Counted from the stretch's first letter, positions 40,772 through 49,997 are shown. The stretch is 64,000 nt of DNA from CAMLIZ01 sp040758375 (GCA_040758375.1 JBFLWE010000005.1:46964-110963); one strand, 5' to 3'. Notes: a model not told the origin generated them from the sequence alone. Translations and numbers: made by a program.

Positions 40772-41641
40772 ATGGCAGACCACTATCGTTCGGTGTTTCG
40801 CGATGGCCTGTTCGACGGCCAGGTGGTGCTGGTCACCGGCGGCGGCTCGGGCATCGGACGCTGCACCGCGCACGAGCTTTCGGCGCTGGGCGCCACGGTG
40901 GCGCTGGTCGGGCGCAACGTCTCCAAGCTCGAGTCGGTGCAGGCCGAGCTGGGCACGCAGGGCGCACGCTGCTCGATCCATGCGTGCGACATCCGCGAGG
41001 AAGACCGTGTCGAGGCCACCGTGCGCGAAGTGCTCGCGCGGCACGGCCGCATCGACGGCCTGGTGAACAACGCGGGCGGGCAGTTCCCTTCTCCGCTGGC
41101 GCACATCAGCGCCAAGGGCTGGGACGCGGTGGTGCGCAACAACCTCAGCGGCGGCTTCCTGATGGCGCGCGAGTGCTTCAACCAGTGGATGGCCGAGCAT
41201 GGCGGCTCGATGGTCAACATCATTGCCGACATGTGGGCTGGCATGCCGGGCATGGGCCACTCGGGCGCGGCGCGTGCGGGCATGCTCAACTTCACCGAGA
41301 CCGCGGCGCTCGAATGGGCGCCCGTGCGGGTGAACGCGGTGGCGCCGGGCTGGATCGCCTCCAGCGGCATGGACCAGTACCCGCCGGCGATGGCGCCGTT
41401 GATCCGCAGCATGCCCAAGCTGGTGCCGTTGCGCCGCCTGGGCACCGAGAGCGAGGTGGCCGCGGCCATCACGTTCCTGCTGTCGCCGGCCGCGGCCTTC
41501 GTCTCCGGCGCCTGCCTGCGGGTGGACGGTGCCGCGCCCAATGCCAAGCGCGTGTGGCCCGAGGTGGGGCGTGGCGGCAGCACCCATGCTTTCAACGGCT
41601 TTCATCTCGCGGCCGAGCCGCGGGTGATGAAGGATCTCTGA
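40772..41641 (+). CDS. SDR-family oxidoreductase lacking the usual YxxxK
   Basis: A 289-residue Rossmann-fold protein. The NAD(P)-binding TGGGSGIGR is at about 23-31, and NNAGG, NNLSGGF and VNAVAPGWI follow. Where classical SDRs have YxxxK, this reads GHSGAARAGMLNFTET, without Tyr or Lys. This resembles 2,4-dienoyl-CoA reductase-type or enoyl-CoA SDRs, which use other residues. The ATG at 40772 (MADHYRSVFRDGLF) is preferred over a TTG within the palindrome. First gene of a seven-gene operon; its stop shares a base with the next ATG. Confidence 0.88.
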   Translation: MADHYRSVFRDGLFDGQVVLVTGGGSGIGRCTAHELSALGATVALVGRNVSKLESVQAELGTQGARCSIHACDIREEDRVEATVREVLARHGRIDGLVNNAGGQFPSPLAHISAKGWDAVVRNNLSGGFLMARECFNQWMAEHGGSMVNIIADMWAGMPGMGHSGAARAGMLNFTETAALEWAPVRVNAVAPGWIASSGMDQYPPAMAPLIRSMPKLVPLRRLGTESEVAAAITFLLSPAAAFVSGACLRVDGAAPNAKRVWPEVGRGGSTHAFNGFHLAAEPRVMKDL

Positions 41642-43251
41642 TGCCGCAGCTCGCCTCGCGCCTCGACACGGGCAGCGCCGCCTATGCGGACAACCGCGCG
41701 CAAATGCTCGCGCTGATCGGCCAGCTGCGCAGCCTGGAAGCCCGCACGCGCGAGGCCAGCGCGCGCTCGCAGCCCGCGTTCGACAAACGCGGCAAGCTGC
41801 TGCCGCGCGAACGTGTGAGCCGCCTGCTCGACCCCGGCGTGCCCTTCCTCGAACTGTCCACGCTGGCCGGCTGGCTGCAGGACCACACCGACCCCGAGCG
41901 CTCGGTGCCGGGCGGCGGCTTCATCGGCGGCATCGGCAGCATCGCCGGCACGCGCGTGATGCTGGTGGCCGACGACGCCGGCATCGATGCCGGTGCCATG
42001 CAGCCGCAGGGGCTGGAAAAGTTCCTGCGCGCGCAGGAGATCGCGCTGCAGAACAAGCTGCCCTTCGTGCACCTGGTGGAGTCGGCGGGCGCCAACCTGC
42101 TGCAGTACCGGGTGGAGCAGTTCATCAAGGGCGGCAACGCGTTCTGCAACCTGGCGCGCCTGTCGGCGGCGGGCCTGCCGGTGATCGCGGTGGTGCACGG
42201 CCCTTCCACCGCAGGCGGCGCCTACATGACCGGACTGGCCGACTACGTGGTCATGGTGCGCGGCAACGCGCGCGCCTACCTCGCCGGCCCGCCGCTGCTG
42301 AAGGCCGCCACCGGCGAAGTGGCCACCGACGAGGCGCTGGGCGGCGCCGAGATGCACGCCAGCGTGTCGGGCTTGGCCGAGTACGTGGCCGCCGACGATG
42401 CCGATGCGCTGCGCATCGCGCGCGAGCTGGTCGCGGCGCTGGGCCGGTCGCCCGCGGCCTGGCCCGACGGCCCCGCGCCTGCCCATGCCGAAGACGAGCT
42501 GCTCGGCCTGTTCAGCGCCGACCTGAAGCGCCCGGTGGACATGCGCGAGGTGATCGCGCGCATCGTCGATGCTTCGGACTTCCTGGAGTTCAAGGCCGAC
42601 CATGGCCCGGCCAGCGTGTGCGGCCATGCCGCCATCGCGGGCCATCGCGTGGGCCTGATCACCAACAACGGACCGCTCGACCCGGCCGGCAGCACCAAGA
42701 TCACCCACTTCATCCAGGCCTGCAGCCAGAGCGGCACGCCGCTGGTGTACCTGCAGAACACCACCGGCTTCATCGTGGGCACCGAAGCCGAGCGCGCCGG
42801 CATGATCAAGCACGGCTCCAAGCAGATCCAGGCCCTGGCCAACGCCACGGTGCCGCAGATCACCGTGCACTGCGGCGCCTCGTTCGGCGCCGGCAACTAC
42901 GGCATGTGCGGCCGCGGCTTCGGGCCTCGCTTCGTGTTCAGCTGGCCCAACGCGCGCACCGCGGTGATGGGCCCGGCGCAGGCCGCCGGCACGATGGAGA
43001 TCGTGATGCGCGAAGGCGCTGCGCGCAAGGGCGAGCCGGTGGACGAGGCGAAGCTTGCCGCGCTGAAAGACAAGATCACGCAGACCTTCGAGCGCCAGAT
43101 GCATGCGTTCTACACCTCGGGCCTGCTGCTCGACGACGGCGTGATCGACCCGCGCGACACGCGCCGGGTGCTCGCGCTCGCCCTGACCGTTTGCGAAGAA
43201 GCCGCGCGCCGCACCGTGCACCCGATGCAGTTCGGCGTGGCGCGCCCCTGA
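41641..43251 (+). CDS. Acyl-CoA carboxylase beta (carboxyltransferase) subunit
   Basis: A 536-residue carboxyltransferase subunit of the methylcrotonyl/geranyl-CoA carboxylase class. N- and C-domain landmarks are GGGFIGGIGSIAGTRVMLVA, HGPSTAGGAYMTGLADYVVM, ARAYLAGPPLLKAATGE, QNTTGFIVGTEAERAGMIKH and ASFGAGNYGMCGRGFGPRF. With the biotin carboxylase two genes downstream it forms an alpha-beta holoenzyme. The substrate (3-methylcrotonyl-CoA or a longer beta-methyl enoyl-CoA such as geranyl-CoA) cannot be fixed by eye; the neighbourhood favours an atu-like role. Confidence 0.9.
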   Translation: MPQLASRLDTGSAAYADNRAQMLALIGQLRSLEARTREASARSQPAFDKRGKLLPRERVSRLLDPGVPFLELSTLAGWLQDHTDPERSVPGGGFIGGIGSIAGTRVMLVADDAGIDAGAMQPQGLEKFLRAQEIALQNKLPFVHLVESAGANLLQYRVEQFIKGGNAFCNLARLSAAGLPVIAVVHGPSTAGGAYMTGLADYVVMVRGNARAYLAGPPLLKAATGEVATDEALGGAEMHASVSGLAEYVAADDADALRIARELVAALGRSPAAWPDGPAPAHAEDELLGLFSADLKRPVDMREVIARIVDASDFLEFKADHGPASVCGHAAIAGHRVGLITNNGPLDPAGSTKITHFIQACSQSGTPLVYLQNTTGFIVGTEAERAGMIKHGSKQIQALANATVPQITVHCGASFGAGNYGMCGRGFGPRFVFSWPNARTAVMGPAQAAGTMEIVMREGAARKGEPVDEAKLAALKDKITQTFERQMHAFYTSGLLLDDGVIDPRDTRRVLALALTVCEEAARRTVHPMQFGVARP

Positions 43252-43264
43252 CAGGAGACACGCG

Positions 43265-44419
43265 ATGAACTTCACCCACGAGCACGAGGAACTGCAGCGC
43301 ACGCTCAAGCGCTTCATCGACCACGAGATCAATCCGCATGTCGACGAGTGGGAGGCCGCGGAGATCTTCCCCGCGCACGAGGTGTTCAAGAAGCTGGGCG
43401 ACCTGGGCCTGCTGGGCTTGACCAAGCCGGTGGAGTACGGCGGCCTGGGGCTGGACTATTCGTACTCGGTGGTCATGGCCGAGACGCTGGGCCACGTGAA
43501 CTGCGGCGGCGTGCCCATGGCCATCGGCGTGCAGACCGACATGGCCACGCCGGCGCTGGCGCGCTTCGGCTCCGATGCGCTCAAGCGCGAGTTCCTCGCG
43601 CCCGCCATCGCCGGCGACATGGTGGCCTGCGTGGGGGTCTCGGAGCCGGGCGCCGGCTCCGACGTGGCCGGCATCAAGACCAGCGCGCGCAAGGACGGCG
43701 GCGACTACATCATCAACGGCGCCAAGATGTGGATCACCAACAGCCTGCAGGCCGACTGGATGTGCTTGCTGGCCAACACCGGCGACGGCCCCGCGCACAA
43801 GAACAAGACGCAGATCATCGTGCCGATGGACACGCCCGGCATCACCAAGGCGAAGAAGATCCGCAAGATCGGCATGATGTCCAGCGACACCGGGCTGATC
43901 CACTTCGACGACGTGCGCGTGCCGCAGCGTTACGCCATCGGGCAGGAGGGCACCGGCTTCATGCAGCAGATGCTGCAGTTCCAGGAAGAGCGCCTGTGGT
44001 GCGCCGCCAATGCGATCCAGAGCCTGAGCAACTGCCTGCAGCTCACCGCCGACTACTGCCGCGACCGCCAGGCCTTCGGCCAGAGCATCCTCGACAACCA
44101 GGCCGTGCATTTCAGGCTCGCGGAGCTGAAGACCGAGGTGGAGAGCCTGCGCGCCCTCACCTACCTGGCCACCGAGCAGTACATCGCCGGCAAGGACGTG
44201 ACCGAGTGGGCCTCGATGGCCAAGCTCAAGGCCGGGCGGCTGCTGCGCACGGTGCCCGACGCCTGCCTGCAGTTCTGGGGCGGCATGGGCTACACCTGGG
44301 ACAACATCGTCTCGCGCATGTACCGCGACGGCCGCCTGGCCAGCATCGGGGGCGGCGCGGACGAAGTGATGCTGGGCATCATCTGCAAGTACATGCACAC
44401 GCTGCCGGTGCGCAAGTGA
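43265..44419 (+). CDS. Acyl-CoA dehydrogenase (first copy)
   Basis: A 384-residue flavoprotein. It contains VGVSEPGAGSDVAGIKTSAR, YIINGAKMWITNSLQADW, RQAFGQSILDNQAV and the C-terminal WGGMGYTWDNIVSRMYRDGR followed by GGGADEVMLGIICKYM. The GGGADEVML ending, rather than GTxEI, is reminiscent of citronellyl-CoA dehydrogenase (AtuD)-type enzymes. GGAGACACGCG precedes the ATG. Co-transcribed with the carboxylase genes on either side. Confidence 0.92.
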   Translation: MNFTHEHEELQRTLKRFIDHEINPHVDEWEAAEIFPAHEVFKKLGDLGLLGLTKPVEYGGLGLDYSYSVVMAETLGHVNCGGVPMAIGVQTDMATPALARFGSDALKREFLAPAIAGDMVACVGVSEPGAGSDVAGIKTSARKDGGDYIINGAKMWITNSLQADWMCLLANTGDGPAHKNKTQIIVPMDTPGITKAKKIRKIGMMSSDTGLIHFDDVRVPQRYAIGQEGTGFMQQMLQFQEERLWCAANAIQSLSNCLQLTADYCRDRQAFGQSILDNQAVHFRLAELKTEVESLRALTYLATEQYIAGKDVTEWASMAKLKAGRLLRTVPDACLQFWGGMGYTWDNIVSRMYRDGRLASIGGGADEVMLGIICKYMHTLPVRK

Positions 44420-46374
44420 GGACGCTGCTGATCGCCAACCGCGGCGAGATCGTGTGCCGCGTGGCGCGCACGGCGCGGCGCATGGGCCTGCGCACGGTGG
44501 CGGTGGCGTCGCAGGCCGACCTCGATGCACCCCATGCCGCGGCCTGCGATGCGCTGGTGCCCATCGGCGGCGAACGTCCCGCCGATTCCTACCTGCACGT
44601 GGGCAAGCTGCTCGACGCCGCGCGCGCGGCCGGCGCCGACGCGGTGCATCCGGGCTACGGCTTTCTCTCGGAGAACGCGGGTTTCGCGCAGGCGGTGCTC
44701 GGCGCCGGCCTGGCCTGGGTGGGGCCGCCGCCGGCGGCCATGGCCGCGATGGGCGACAAGGCCCGTGCACGCCGGCACATGGCGGCGGCCGGCGTGCCGG
44801 TGCTGCCGGGCTATGACGGCCCCGCGCAGGACCTCGCGACGCTGCAGCGCGAAGCGCGCGAGCTGGGCTTTCCGCTGATGGTGAAGGCCGCTGCGGGCGG
44901 CGGCGGCCGCGGCATGCGGCTGGTGCACGAGGCGGCGGCGCTGGAAGCCGCGCTGCAGGCCGCGCACTCGGAGGCCCAGGCCGCCTTCGGCGATGGCCGG
45001 CTGCTGCTGGAGCGCGCGCTGCTCGCGCCGCGGCATGTGGAGGTGCAGGTGTTCGCCGACGCCCACGGCACGGCGTTGCACCTGGGCGAGCGCGACTGCT
45101 CGGTGCAGCGCCGCCACCAGAAGCTGGTGGAAGAAGCGCCCTCGCCGGCGGTAGACGCCGGCCTGCGGCGCCGCGTCGGCGAAGCCGCCGTGCGCGTGGC
45201 GCGCGAGATCGGCTACGTGGGCGCGGGCACGGTGGAGTTCCTGCTCGACGAAGACGGCCGCTTCTGGTTCATGGAGATGAACACGCGGCTGCAGGTGGAG
45301 CACCCGGTCACCGAGGCGCTGACCGGGCTGGACCTGGTGGAGTGGCAGCTGCGCGTGGCCATGGGCGAGGCGCTGCCGTGGACGCAGCAGGACCTGCTCG
45401 AACGCTATGAGCGCGGCGGCCATGCCGTCGAGGTGCGGCTGTGCGCCGAGGATCCGGCGCAGGACTTCCTGCCGTGCAGCGGCAGCGTGCGGCGCTGGTC
45501 GCCACCGGCGGGCCTGCGCTGCGACCACGCGCTGCGCGACGGGCTCCAGGTCGGCCCCTTCTACGACTCCATGCTGGGCAAGCTGATCGCCCACGCAGGC
45601 AGCCGCGAGGCGGCGCTGCGCCAACTCGCCGACGGCCTGGACCGCACGATCTGCCTGGGCCTGCCCACCAACCGCGGCTTCCTCGCCCGCGTGCTGCGCC
45701 ATCAGGCGTTCCAGGCAGGGCAGGCCACCACCCAGTTCATCGCGCAGCACTTTGCCGACGGCGCCACGCGCCGCGAAGAGGCTGCCACCGCCTTGCAGGC
45801 GCTCAGCGCCGCCGCGCTCGCCTTGCTGCCCGAGCGCGCGCTGCCGGCGCTGTGGGCGGGCTGGACACCAGGCGGCCGCGTCGATTGCAGCGTGCCGATG
45901 GATTGCGACGGCGCGCTCGCCAGCTGGCGGCTCACCGGCACGCCCGAGGCCCTGCTCGCGCACTGCGGCGAGGCCCAGCACCGCCTCGAAGGCCTGGCCC
46001 TGCACGAAGGCAGCGTGGTAGGCGCGCGCGTCGACGGCCGGCCGCTGCAAGCCGTGTTCGCGGCCGACGGCGCCCGGCGCTGGTGGCACGCCGAGGGCAC
46101 GCAGTGGCACACCGAAGACCGCCGCCTGGCCACGGCCGCGCGCCAGCATGCGCAGGCCGCCGGCGCCGTGGCCGCGCCCATGCACGGGCGCGTGACCCAG
46201 GTGCTGGCCCAGCCCGGCCATGCGGTGCAGGCCGGCGCGCTGCTGCTGGTGATGGAGGCCATGAAGATGGAGCACCAGCTCACCGCGCCGGTGGCCGGCA
46301 CGGTGCAGCAGGTGCACGCCCGCGTGGGCGAGCAGGTGGCCGCGCGCAAGCTGCTGGTGGAGATAGGGCCGTGA
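44416..46374 (+). CDS. Acyl-CoA carboxylase alpha subunit (biotin carboxylase + BCCP)
   Basis: A 652-residue biotin-dependent subunit. The biotin carboxylase domain (RTLLIANRGEIVCRVARTAR; GYGFLSENAGFAQAV; KAAAGGGGRGMRLV; MEMNTRLQVEHPVTE) occupies about 1-450. A linker follows, then the biotinyl domain with VMEAMKMEHQL near residue 620, whose Lys is biotinylated. Size and order match the alpha subunits of methylcrotonyl- and geranyl-CoA carboxylases. The GTG at 44416 overlaps the previous stop (GTGA). Confidence 0.93.
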   Translation: MRTLLIANRGEIVCRVARTARRMGLRTVAVASQADLDAPHAAACDALVPIGGERPADSYLHVGKLLDAARAAGADAVHPGYGFLSENAGFAQAVLGAGLAWVGPPPAAMAAMGDKARARRHMAAAGVPVLPGYDGPAQDLATLQREARELGFPLMVKAAAGGGGRGMRLVHEAAALEAALQAAHSEAQAAFGDGRLLLERALLAPRHVEVQVFADAHGTALHLGERDCSVQRRHQKLVEEAPSPAVDAGLRRRVGEAAVRVAREIGYVGAGTVEFLLDEDGRFWFMEMNTRLQVEHPVTEALTGLDLVEWQLRVAMGEALPWTQQDLLERYERGGHAVEVRLCAEDPAQDFLPCSGSVRRWSPPAGLRCDHALRDGLQVGPFYDSMLGKLIAHAGSREAALRQLADGLDRTICLGLPTNRGFLARVLRHQAFQAGQATTQFIAQHFADGATRREEAATALQALSAAALALLPERALPALWAGWTPGGRVDCSVPMDCDGALASWRLTGTPEALLAHCGEAQHRLEGLALHEGSVVGARVDGRPLQAVFAADGARRWWHAEGTQWHTEDRRLATAARQHAQAAGAVAAPMHGRVTQVLAQPGHAVQAGALLLVMEAMKMEHQLTAPVAGTVQQVHARVGEQVAARKLLVEIGP

Positions 46375-46384
46375 GGAGCGCGCG

Positions 46385-47527
46385 GTGAACTGGCGCGCCG
46401 AGCACGAGGCCTTTCGCGCCAGCGTGCGCAGCTTCGTCGAGCGCGAGATCGCGCCGCACATCCACGCGTGGGACGAAGCCGGCAGCTTCCCGCGCGAGCT
46501 GTACGCCAAGGCCGCCGCGCTGGGCCTGCTGGGCATCGGCTACCCCGAGGCGCTGGGCGGCACGCCGGCCGACACCGGCTACCGCCTCGTGGCCACCGAG
46601 GAGATCGCGCGTGCCGGCTCCGGCGGACTGATGGCGGGGCTGTTCTCGCACAACATCGGCCTGCCGCCGATCGTGGCCCAGGGCAGCGCGGCGCTGAAGC
46701 AGCGCATAGTGCCGCCGGTGCTGGCCGGCCGGCAGGTTGCGGCGCTGGCCATCACCGAGCCTTCGGGCGGCTCGGACGTGGCCCGCCTGCGCACCAGCGC
46801 GCGGCTCGAAGACGGCCACTGGGTCATCGACGGCGAAAAGGTCTTCATCACCTCGGGCCTGCGCGCCGACTGGCTGACGGTGGCGGTGCGCACCGGCGGC
46901 CCCGGCGCGGGCGGCATCTCGCTGCTCGCAGTGCCCGGCGACACGCCGGGCCTGCAGCGCACGCCGCTGCAGAAGATGGGCTGGTGGTGCAGCGACACCG
47001 CGCACCTGCGCTTCGACAGCTGCCGCGTGCCGGCCGACCACCTGATCGGCGAGGCCGGCCAGGGCTTTCGCACGATCATGCACAACTTCAACGACGAACG
47101 GCTGATGCTGGCCGCCGGCGCGCTGGCCTTTGCCCAGGTGTGCCACGACGAGGCGCTGGACTGGGCGCGCCAGCGCCAGACCTTCGGCGCGCCGCTGGTC
47201 GCGCACCAGGTGATCCGCCACAAGCTGATGGACATGCACATGCGCCTGGCCAGCACGCGCCACTGGCTGCATGCGCTGGCCGACGCGCTGGACCACGGCC
47301 GCACGGGCGCCGAGTGGGTGGCCGAGCTGTGCCTGCTGAAGAACCACGCCACGCAGACGCTGCAGTTCTGCGCCGACCAGGCGGTGCAGATCCTGGGCGG
47401 CATGGGCTACATGCGCGGCGTCAAGAGCGAGCGCATCTACCGCGAGGTGAAGGTCATGATGATCGGCGGCGGCACCGAAGAGATCATGAAGGAGCTGGCC
47501 GCCCGCCAACTGGGAGTGGGTGCATGA
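46385..47527 (+). CDS. Acyl-CoA dehydrogenase (second copy)
   Basis: A 380-residue acyl-CoA dehydrogenase distinct from the first. It contains ALAITEPSGGSDVARLRTSA, WVIDGEKVFITSGLRADWL, RQTFGAPLVAHQVIRHKL and GGMGYMRGVKSERIYREVKV followed by MIGGGTEEIMKELAARQL. Two different dehydrogenases in one operon suggest either two consecutive oxidation steps or two chain-length ranges. The GTG start lies 10 bp after the carboxylase; its stop overlaps the hydratase ATG. Confidence 0.92.
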   Translation: MNWRAEHEAFRASVRSFVEREIAPHIHAWDEAGSFPRELYAKAAALGLLGIGYPEALGGTPADTGYRLVATEEIARAGSGGLMAGLFSHNIGLPPIVAQGSAALKQRIVPPVLAGRQVAALAITEPSGGSDVARLRTSARLEDGHWVIDGEKVFITSGLRADWLTVAVRTGGPGAGGISLLAVPGDTPGLQRTPLQKMGWWCSDTAHLRFDSCRVPADHLIGEAGQGFRTIMHNFNDERLMLAAGALAFAQVCHDEALDWARQRQTFGAPLVAHQVIRHKLMDMHMRLASTRHWLHALADALDHGRTGAEWVAELCLLKNHATQTLQFCADQAVQILGGMGYMRGVKSERIYREVKVMMIGGGTEEIMKELAARQLGVGA

Positions 47528-48477
47528 ACTACACCACGTTGAAGCTCGATGTCGAGGACCGCATCGCCACCATCACGCTCAACCGGCCCGAGCGGCTGAA
47601 CGCGATCGACGACGCGATGCCCGGCGAGATACGCGCCGCGGTGGAAGCGGCCAATGCCGACGAGCGCGTGCACGCGATCCTGCTGCAGGGTGCGGGCAAG
47701 GCCTTCTGCGCCGGCTACGACCTCAAGCACTATGCCGAGGGCGACCAGCAGCACCGCTACACCCAGCCGCTGCCCTGGGATCCGATGCGCGACTATGCCT
47801 TCATGAAGCGCAACACCGAGGACTTCATGAGCCTGTGGCGGTCGCACAAGCCCACGATCTGCAAGGTGCACGGCTACGCCGCGGCCGGCGGCAGCGACAT
47901 CGCGCTGTGCTGCGACCTGCTGCTGATGGCCGAAGACGCGCAGATCGGCTACATGCCGGCGCGCGTGTGGGGCTGTCCCACCACCGCGATGTGGGTGTAC
48001 CGGCTGGGGCCCATGCTCGCCAAGCGCATGCTCTTCACCGGCGACCTGATCGACGGGCGCACGGCCGTGGCCTACGGGCTGGCGCTCGAAGCCCCGCCCG
48101 CGCAAGCGTTGGACGCCACGGCCCGACACTGGGCCAGGCGCATCGCCGCGGTGCCGAAGAACCAGCTGATGATGCAGAAGCTGGTGGTCAACCAGGCGGT
48201 CGAGGCGATGGGCCTGGAGAACACGCAGCGCCTGGCCACACTGTTCGACGGCATCACCCGCCACTCGCCCGAGGGGCTGTGGTTCAAGCGCTACGCAGAA
48301 GCCTTCGGCTTCCCCGCGGCGGCAGAATGGCGCGACTCCGGACGGCCGCTGCCCGAGCCGCCGCCCGGCTCCAGCGGCGCAGAGTTCATGACCCCTCCGC
48401 CGGCCGGTGCGCGTTCGCGCTGGTCGGGCAGCACGCAAGATCCATGGCCTTCGAACCCGAATTCATCGAGCGACTGA
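47524..48477 (+). CDS. Enoyl-CoA hydratase/isomerase family protein (crotonase)
   Basis: A 317-residue crotonase. Oxyanion-hole segments are AFCAGYDLKHYAEG and GYAAAGGSDIALCCDLLLMA. The pattern YMPARVWGCPTTAMWVYRLG suggests a branched or bulky substrate rather than short linear enoyl-CoA. It may hydrate the product of the carboxylase. The C-terminal tail is extended (RSRWSGSTQDPWPSNPNSSS) because the frame runs 34 bp into the next gene. Confidence 0.88.
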   Translation: MNYTTLKLDVEDRIATITLNRPERLNAIDDAMPGEIRAAVEAANADERVHAILLQGAGKAFCAGYDLKHYAEGDQQHRYTQPLPWDPMRDYAFMKRNTEDFMSLWRSHKPTICKVHGYAAAGGSDIALCCDLLLMAEDAQIGYMPARVWGCPTTAMWVYRLGPMLAKRMLFTGDLIDGRTAVAYGLALEAPPAQALDATARHWARRIAAVPKNQLMMQKLVVNQAVEAMGLENTQRLATLFDGITRHSPEGLWFKRYAEAFGFPAAAEWRDSGRPLPEPPPGSSGAEFMTPPPAGARSRWSGSTQDPWPSNPNSSSD

Positions 48478-48902
48478 AACTCATCTTCGAGGAGAAGATC
48501 GTCTTCAACCGGGTGATCGGCCTGCGCATCGATGCACTGGAAGCCGACGGCGTCAGCGGCCACATCGTGATGAAGCCCGAGCTGATCGGCCACTTTGCCC
48601 ACCAGCGGCTGCACGGCGGCGTGATCAGCGCCACGCTCGACGCCATGGGCGGCCTGGCGGCCATGGCCGCGATCGGCGCGCGCCATCTCGACGAGCCACC
48701 CGAGCAGCGGCTGCAACGCTTTTCCAAGCTGGGCACGATCGACCTGCGCATCGACTACCTGCGCCCGGCGATCGGGCAGCGCTTCGTCGCGCGTGCCGAG
48801 GTGCTGCGGCTGGGCAGCCGCGTGGCCTCGACGCGCATGGAGTTCACAGGCGCCGACGGGCGCCTGCTCAGCACGGGCGCGGCGGCCTACATCGTGAGCT
48901 GA
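48444..48902 (+). CDS. PaaI-like hotdog thioesterase
   Basis: A 152-residue hotdog-fold thioesterase. The catalytic segment is RLHGGVISATLDAMGGLAAM near residues 53-72, with a second-half strand TIDLRIDYLRPAIGQRFVAR. It probably hydrolyses acyl-CoA intermediates and frees trapped CoA. The ATG at 48444 overlaps the hydratase end by 34 bp. It closes the seven-gene operon started by the SDR. Confidence 0.88.
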   Translation: MAFEPEFIERLKLIFEEKIVFNRVIGLRIDALEADGVSGHIVMKPELIGHFAHQRLHGGVISATLDAMGGLAAMAAIGARHLDEPPEQRLQRFSKLGTIDLRIDYLRPAIGQRFVARAEVLRLGSRVASTRMEFTGADGRLLSTGAAAYIVS

Positions 48903-48920
48903 CCGCCGCGGCAGTGCGGC

Positions 48921-49292
48921 TTACTGCATCACCGAGCCGGCCTCGCCGCCGGTGTCCTGCCAGGGCGTACTCAGCTCGCCCGCCGGCAGACCGCCCGCCG
49001 CGTTGCCGCGGATCAGCGGCGACGACGCGTTCCAGTGGCGCGCACCCGCGCCGCCCATGGCGCTCGACGTGCCCGAGCTGCCCGTGGCCTCGTCGCTGCC
49101 GGTGGCGTCGCTGCTGGTGCCCGAAGTCGAGGTCGCGCTGCCGGCGTCGCTGGACGCGGGCTGCGGGCCGGCGCTGCTGCCGGTGTCGGTATCCGTGCTG
49201 CCGCTGCTGTCCGGGCCGGTGGACTGCGCCACGGCCGCGCCGGCGGCAAACATCAGGCTGAGCAGGGCTGCGCTGAGTTGGATCTTCTTCAT
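48921..49292 (-). CDS. Secreted low-complexity Ser/Thr/Asp/Gly-rich protein
   Basis: A 123-residue protein. The signal peptide MKKIQLSAALLSLMFAAGAA ends near VAQ. The mature N-terminal half is almost entirely Ser, Thr, Gly, Asp and Ala (STGPDSSGSTDTDTGSSAGP), followed by a more ordered tail (ARHWNASSPLIRGNAAGGLP). The ATG at 49292 is chosen because AAGGAG lies 7 bases upstream; the ATG at 49298 would be too close to it. Function unknown. Similar small exported proteins with disordered repeats are seen in betaproteobacteria. Confidence 0.65.
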   Translation of the reverse strand: MKKIQLSAALLSLMFAAGAAVAQSTGPDSSGSTDTDTGSSAGPQPASSDAGSATSTSGTSSDATGSDEATGSSGTSSAMGGAGARHWNASSPLIRGNAAGGLPAGELSTPWQDTGGEAGSVMQ

Positions 49293-49438
49293 CTGCATGC
49301 TCCTTGAGTGCTGGGGGATCCCCGCGCACAGCGGCGCGGGGCCTCGGTACGAAAGAACCGGCACCGCTTCGGTTCGCAAAGCGATGCAGGCGGAAGGGCA
49401 TGCAACATCGGCTTACAGGCTGCGCTCTCCGCCCACCT

Positions 49439-49960
49439 TCACTGCGGCACATAGCGTTCCCAGTAGCCCGCTGCCGGCTCGGTCTGCTGCACCACATCGA
49501 CCCACATGCCGTTGGGGTCGACGAGCGCGAAGCGGCGCTGGCCCCACGGCTCGTCGCGCAGCGCATAGGCGATGGGCGCGCCGGCCTGCTGCGCCTGGCC
49601 GAAGGCGGCTGCGGCATCGGCCACCTGCAGCGTGAGGAACATGCCCTTGCCGTTGAACTGCTCGGGCCCGGGCGGCTGCGATGGATGGTCTGGCGTCATG
49701 AACGCGATGCCGGCGCTGCCGGCGGCGAGATAGACGAACCAGCTCGCCTCGAACACGACGTCAAAACCCAGCCAGCGCACGTAGAAGTCGCGCGAGGCAC
49801 GCAGCTTGTCGGTCACGATGACCGGATAGGCGGATTCGACCTGCATGGTGATGGTGCGGGCCGGCGCCGCCGCGCGGCGCTCACCAGCGGCCTCTGCGGC
49901 ACAGGGCAGCGGCAGCAGCGCGGCGCAAGCCAGCACCAACGACAGCCTTGGACGGCTCAT
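49439..49960 (-). CDS. Exported VOC (glyoxalase/dioxygenase-fold) protein
   Basis: A 173-residue protein. An N-terminal signal peptide (MSRPRLSLVLACAALLPLPC, Ala-rich cleavage region) precedes a VOC domain (SAYPVIVTDKLRASRDFYVR; LGFDVVFEASWFVYLAAGSA; LVDPNGMWVDVVQQTEPA). The Glu in the final strand positions of metal-binding VOC enzymes is not clear. An alternative start at MQVESAYPVIV would give a cytoplasmic protein of standard size. The role is probably binding or resistance; substrate unknown. Confidence 0.75.
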   Translation of the reverse strand: MSRPRLSLVLACAALLPLPCAAEAAGERRAAAPARTITMQVESAYPVIVTDKLRASRDFYVRWLGFDVVFEASWFVYLAAGSAGIAFMTPDHPSQPPGPEQFNGKGMFLTLQVADAAAAFGQAQQAGAPIAYALRDEPWGQRRFALVDPNGMWVDVVQQTEPAAGYWERYVPQ

Positions 49961-49997
49961 GACCCGACTCCTTTCGAACGGAAAAAAGAAGAAGGGC

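Noticed and set aside
41641..48902. Complete leucine-degradation (liu) operon
   Set aside because: No HMG-CoA lyase and no MerR-type LiuR are present, and there are two acyl-CoA dehydrogenases plus an SDR; only partial similarity.
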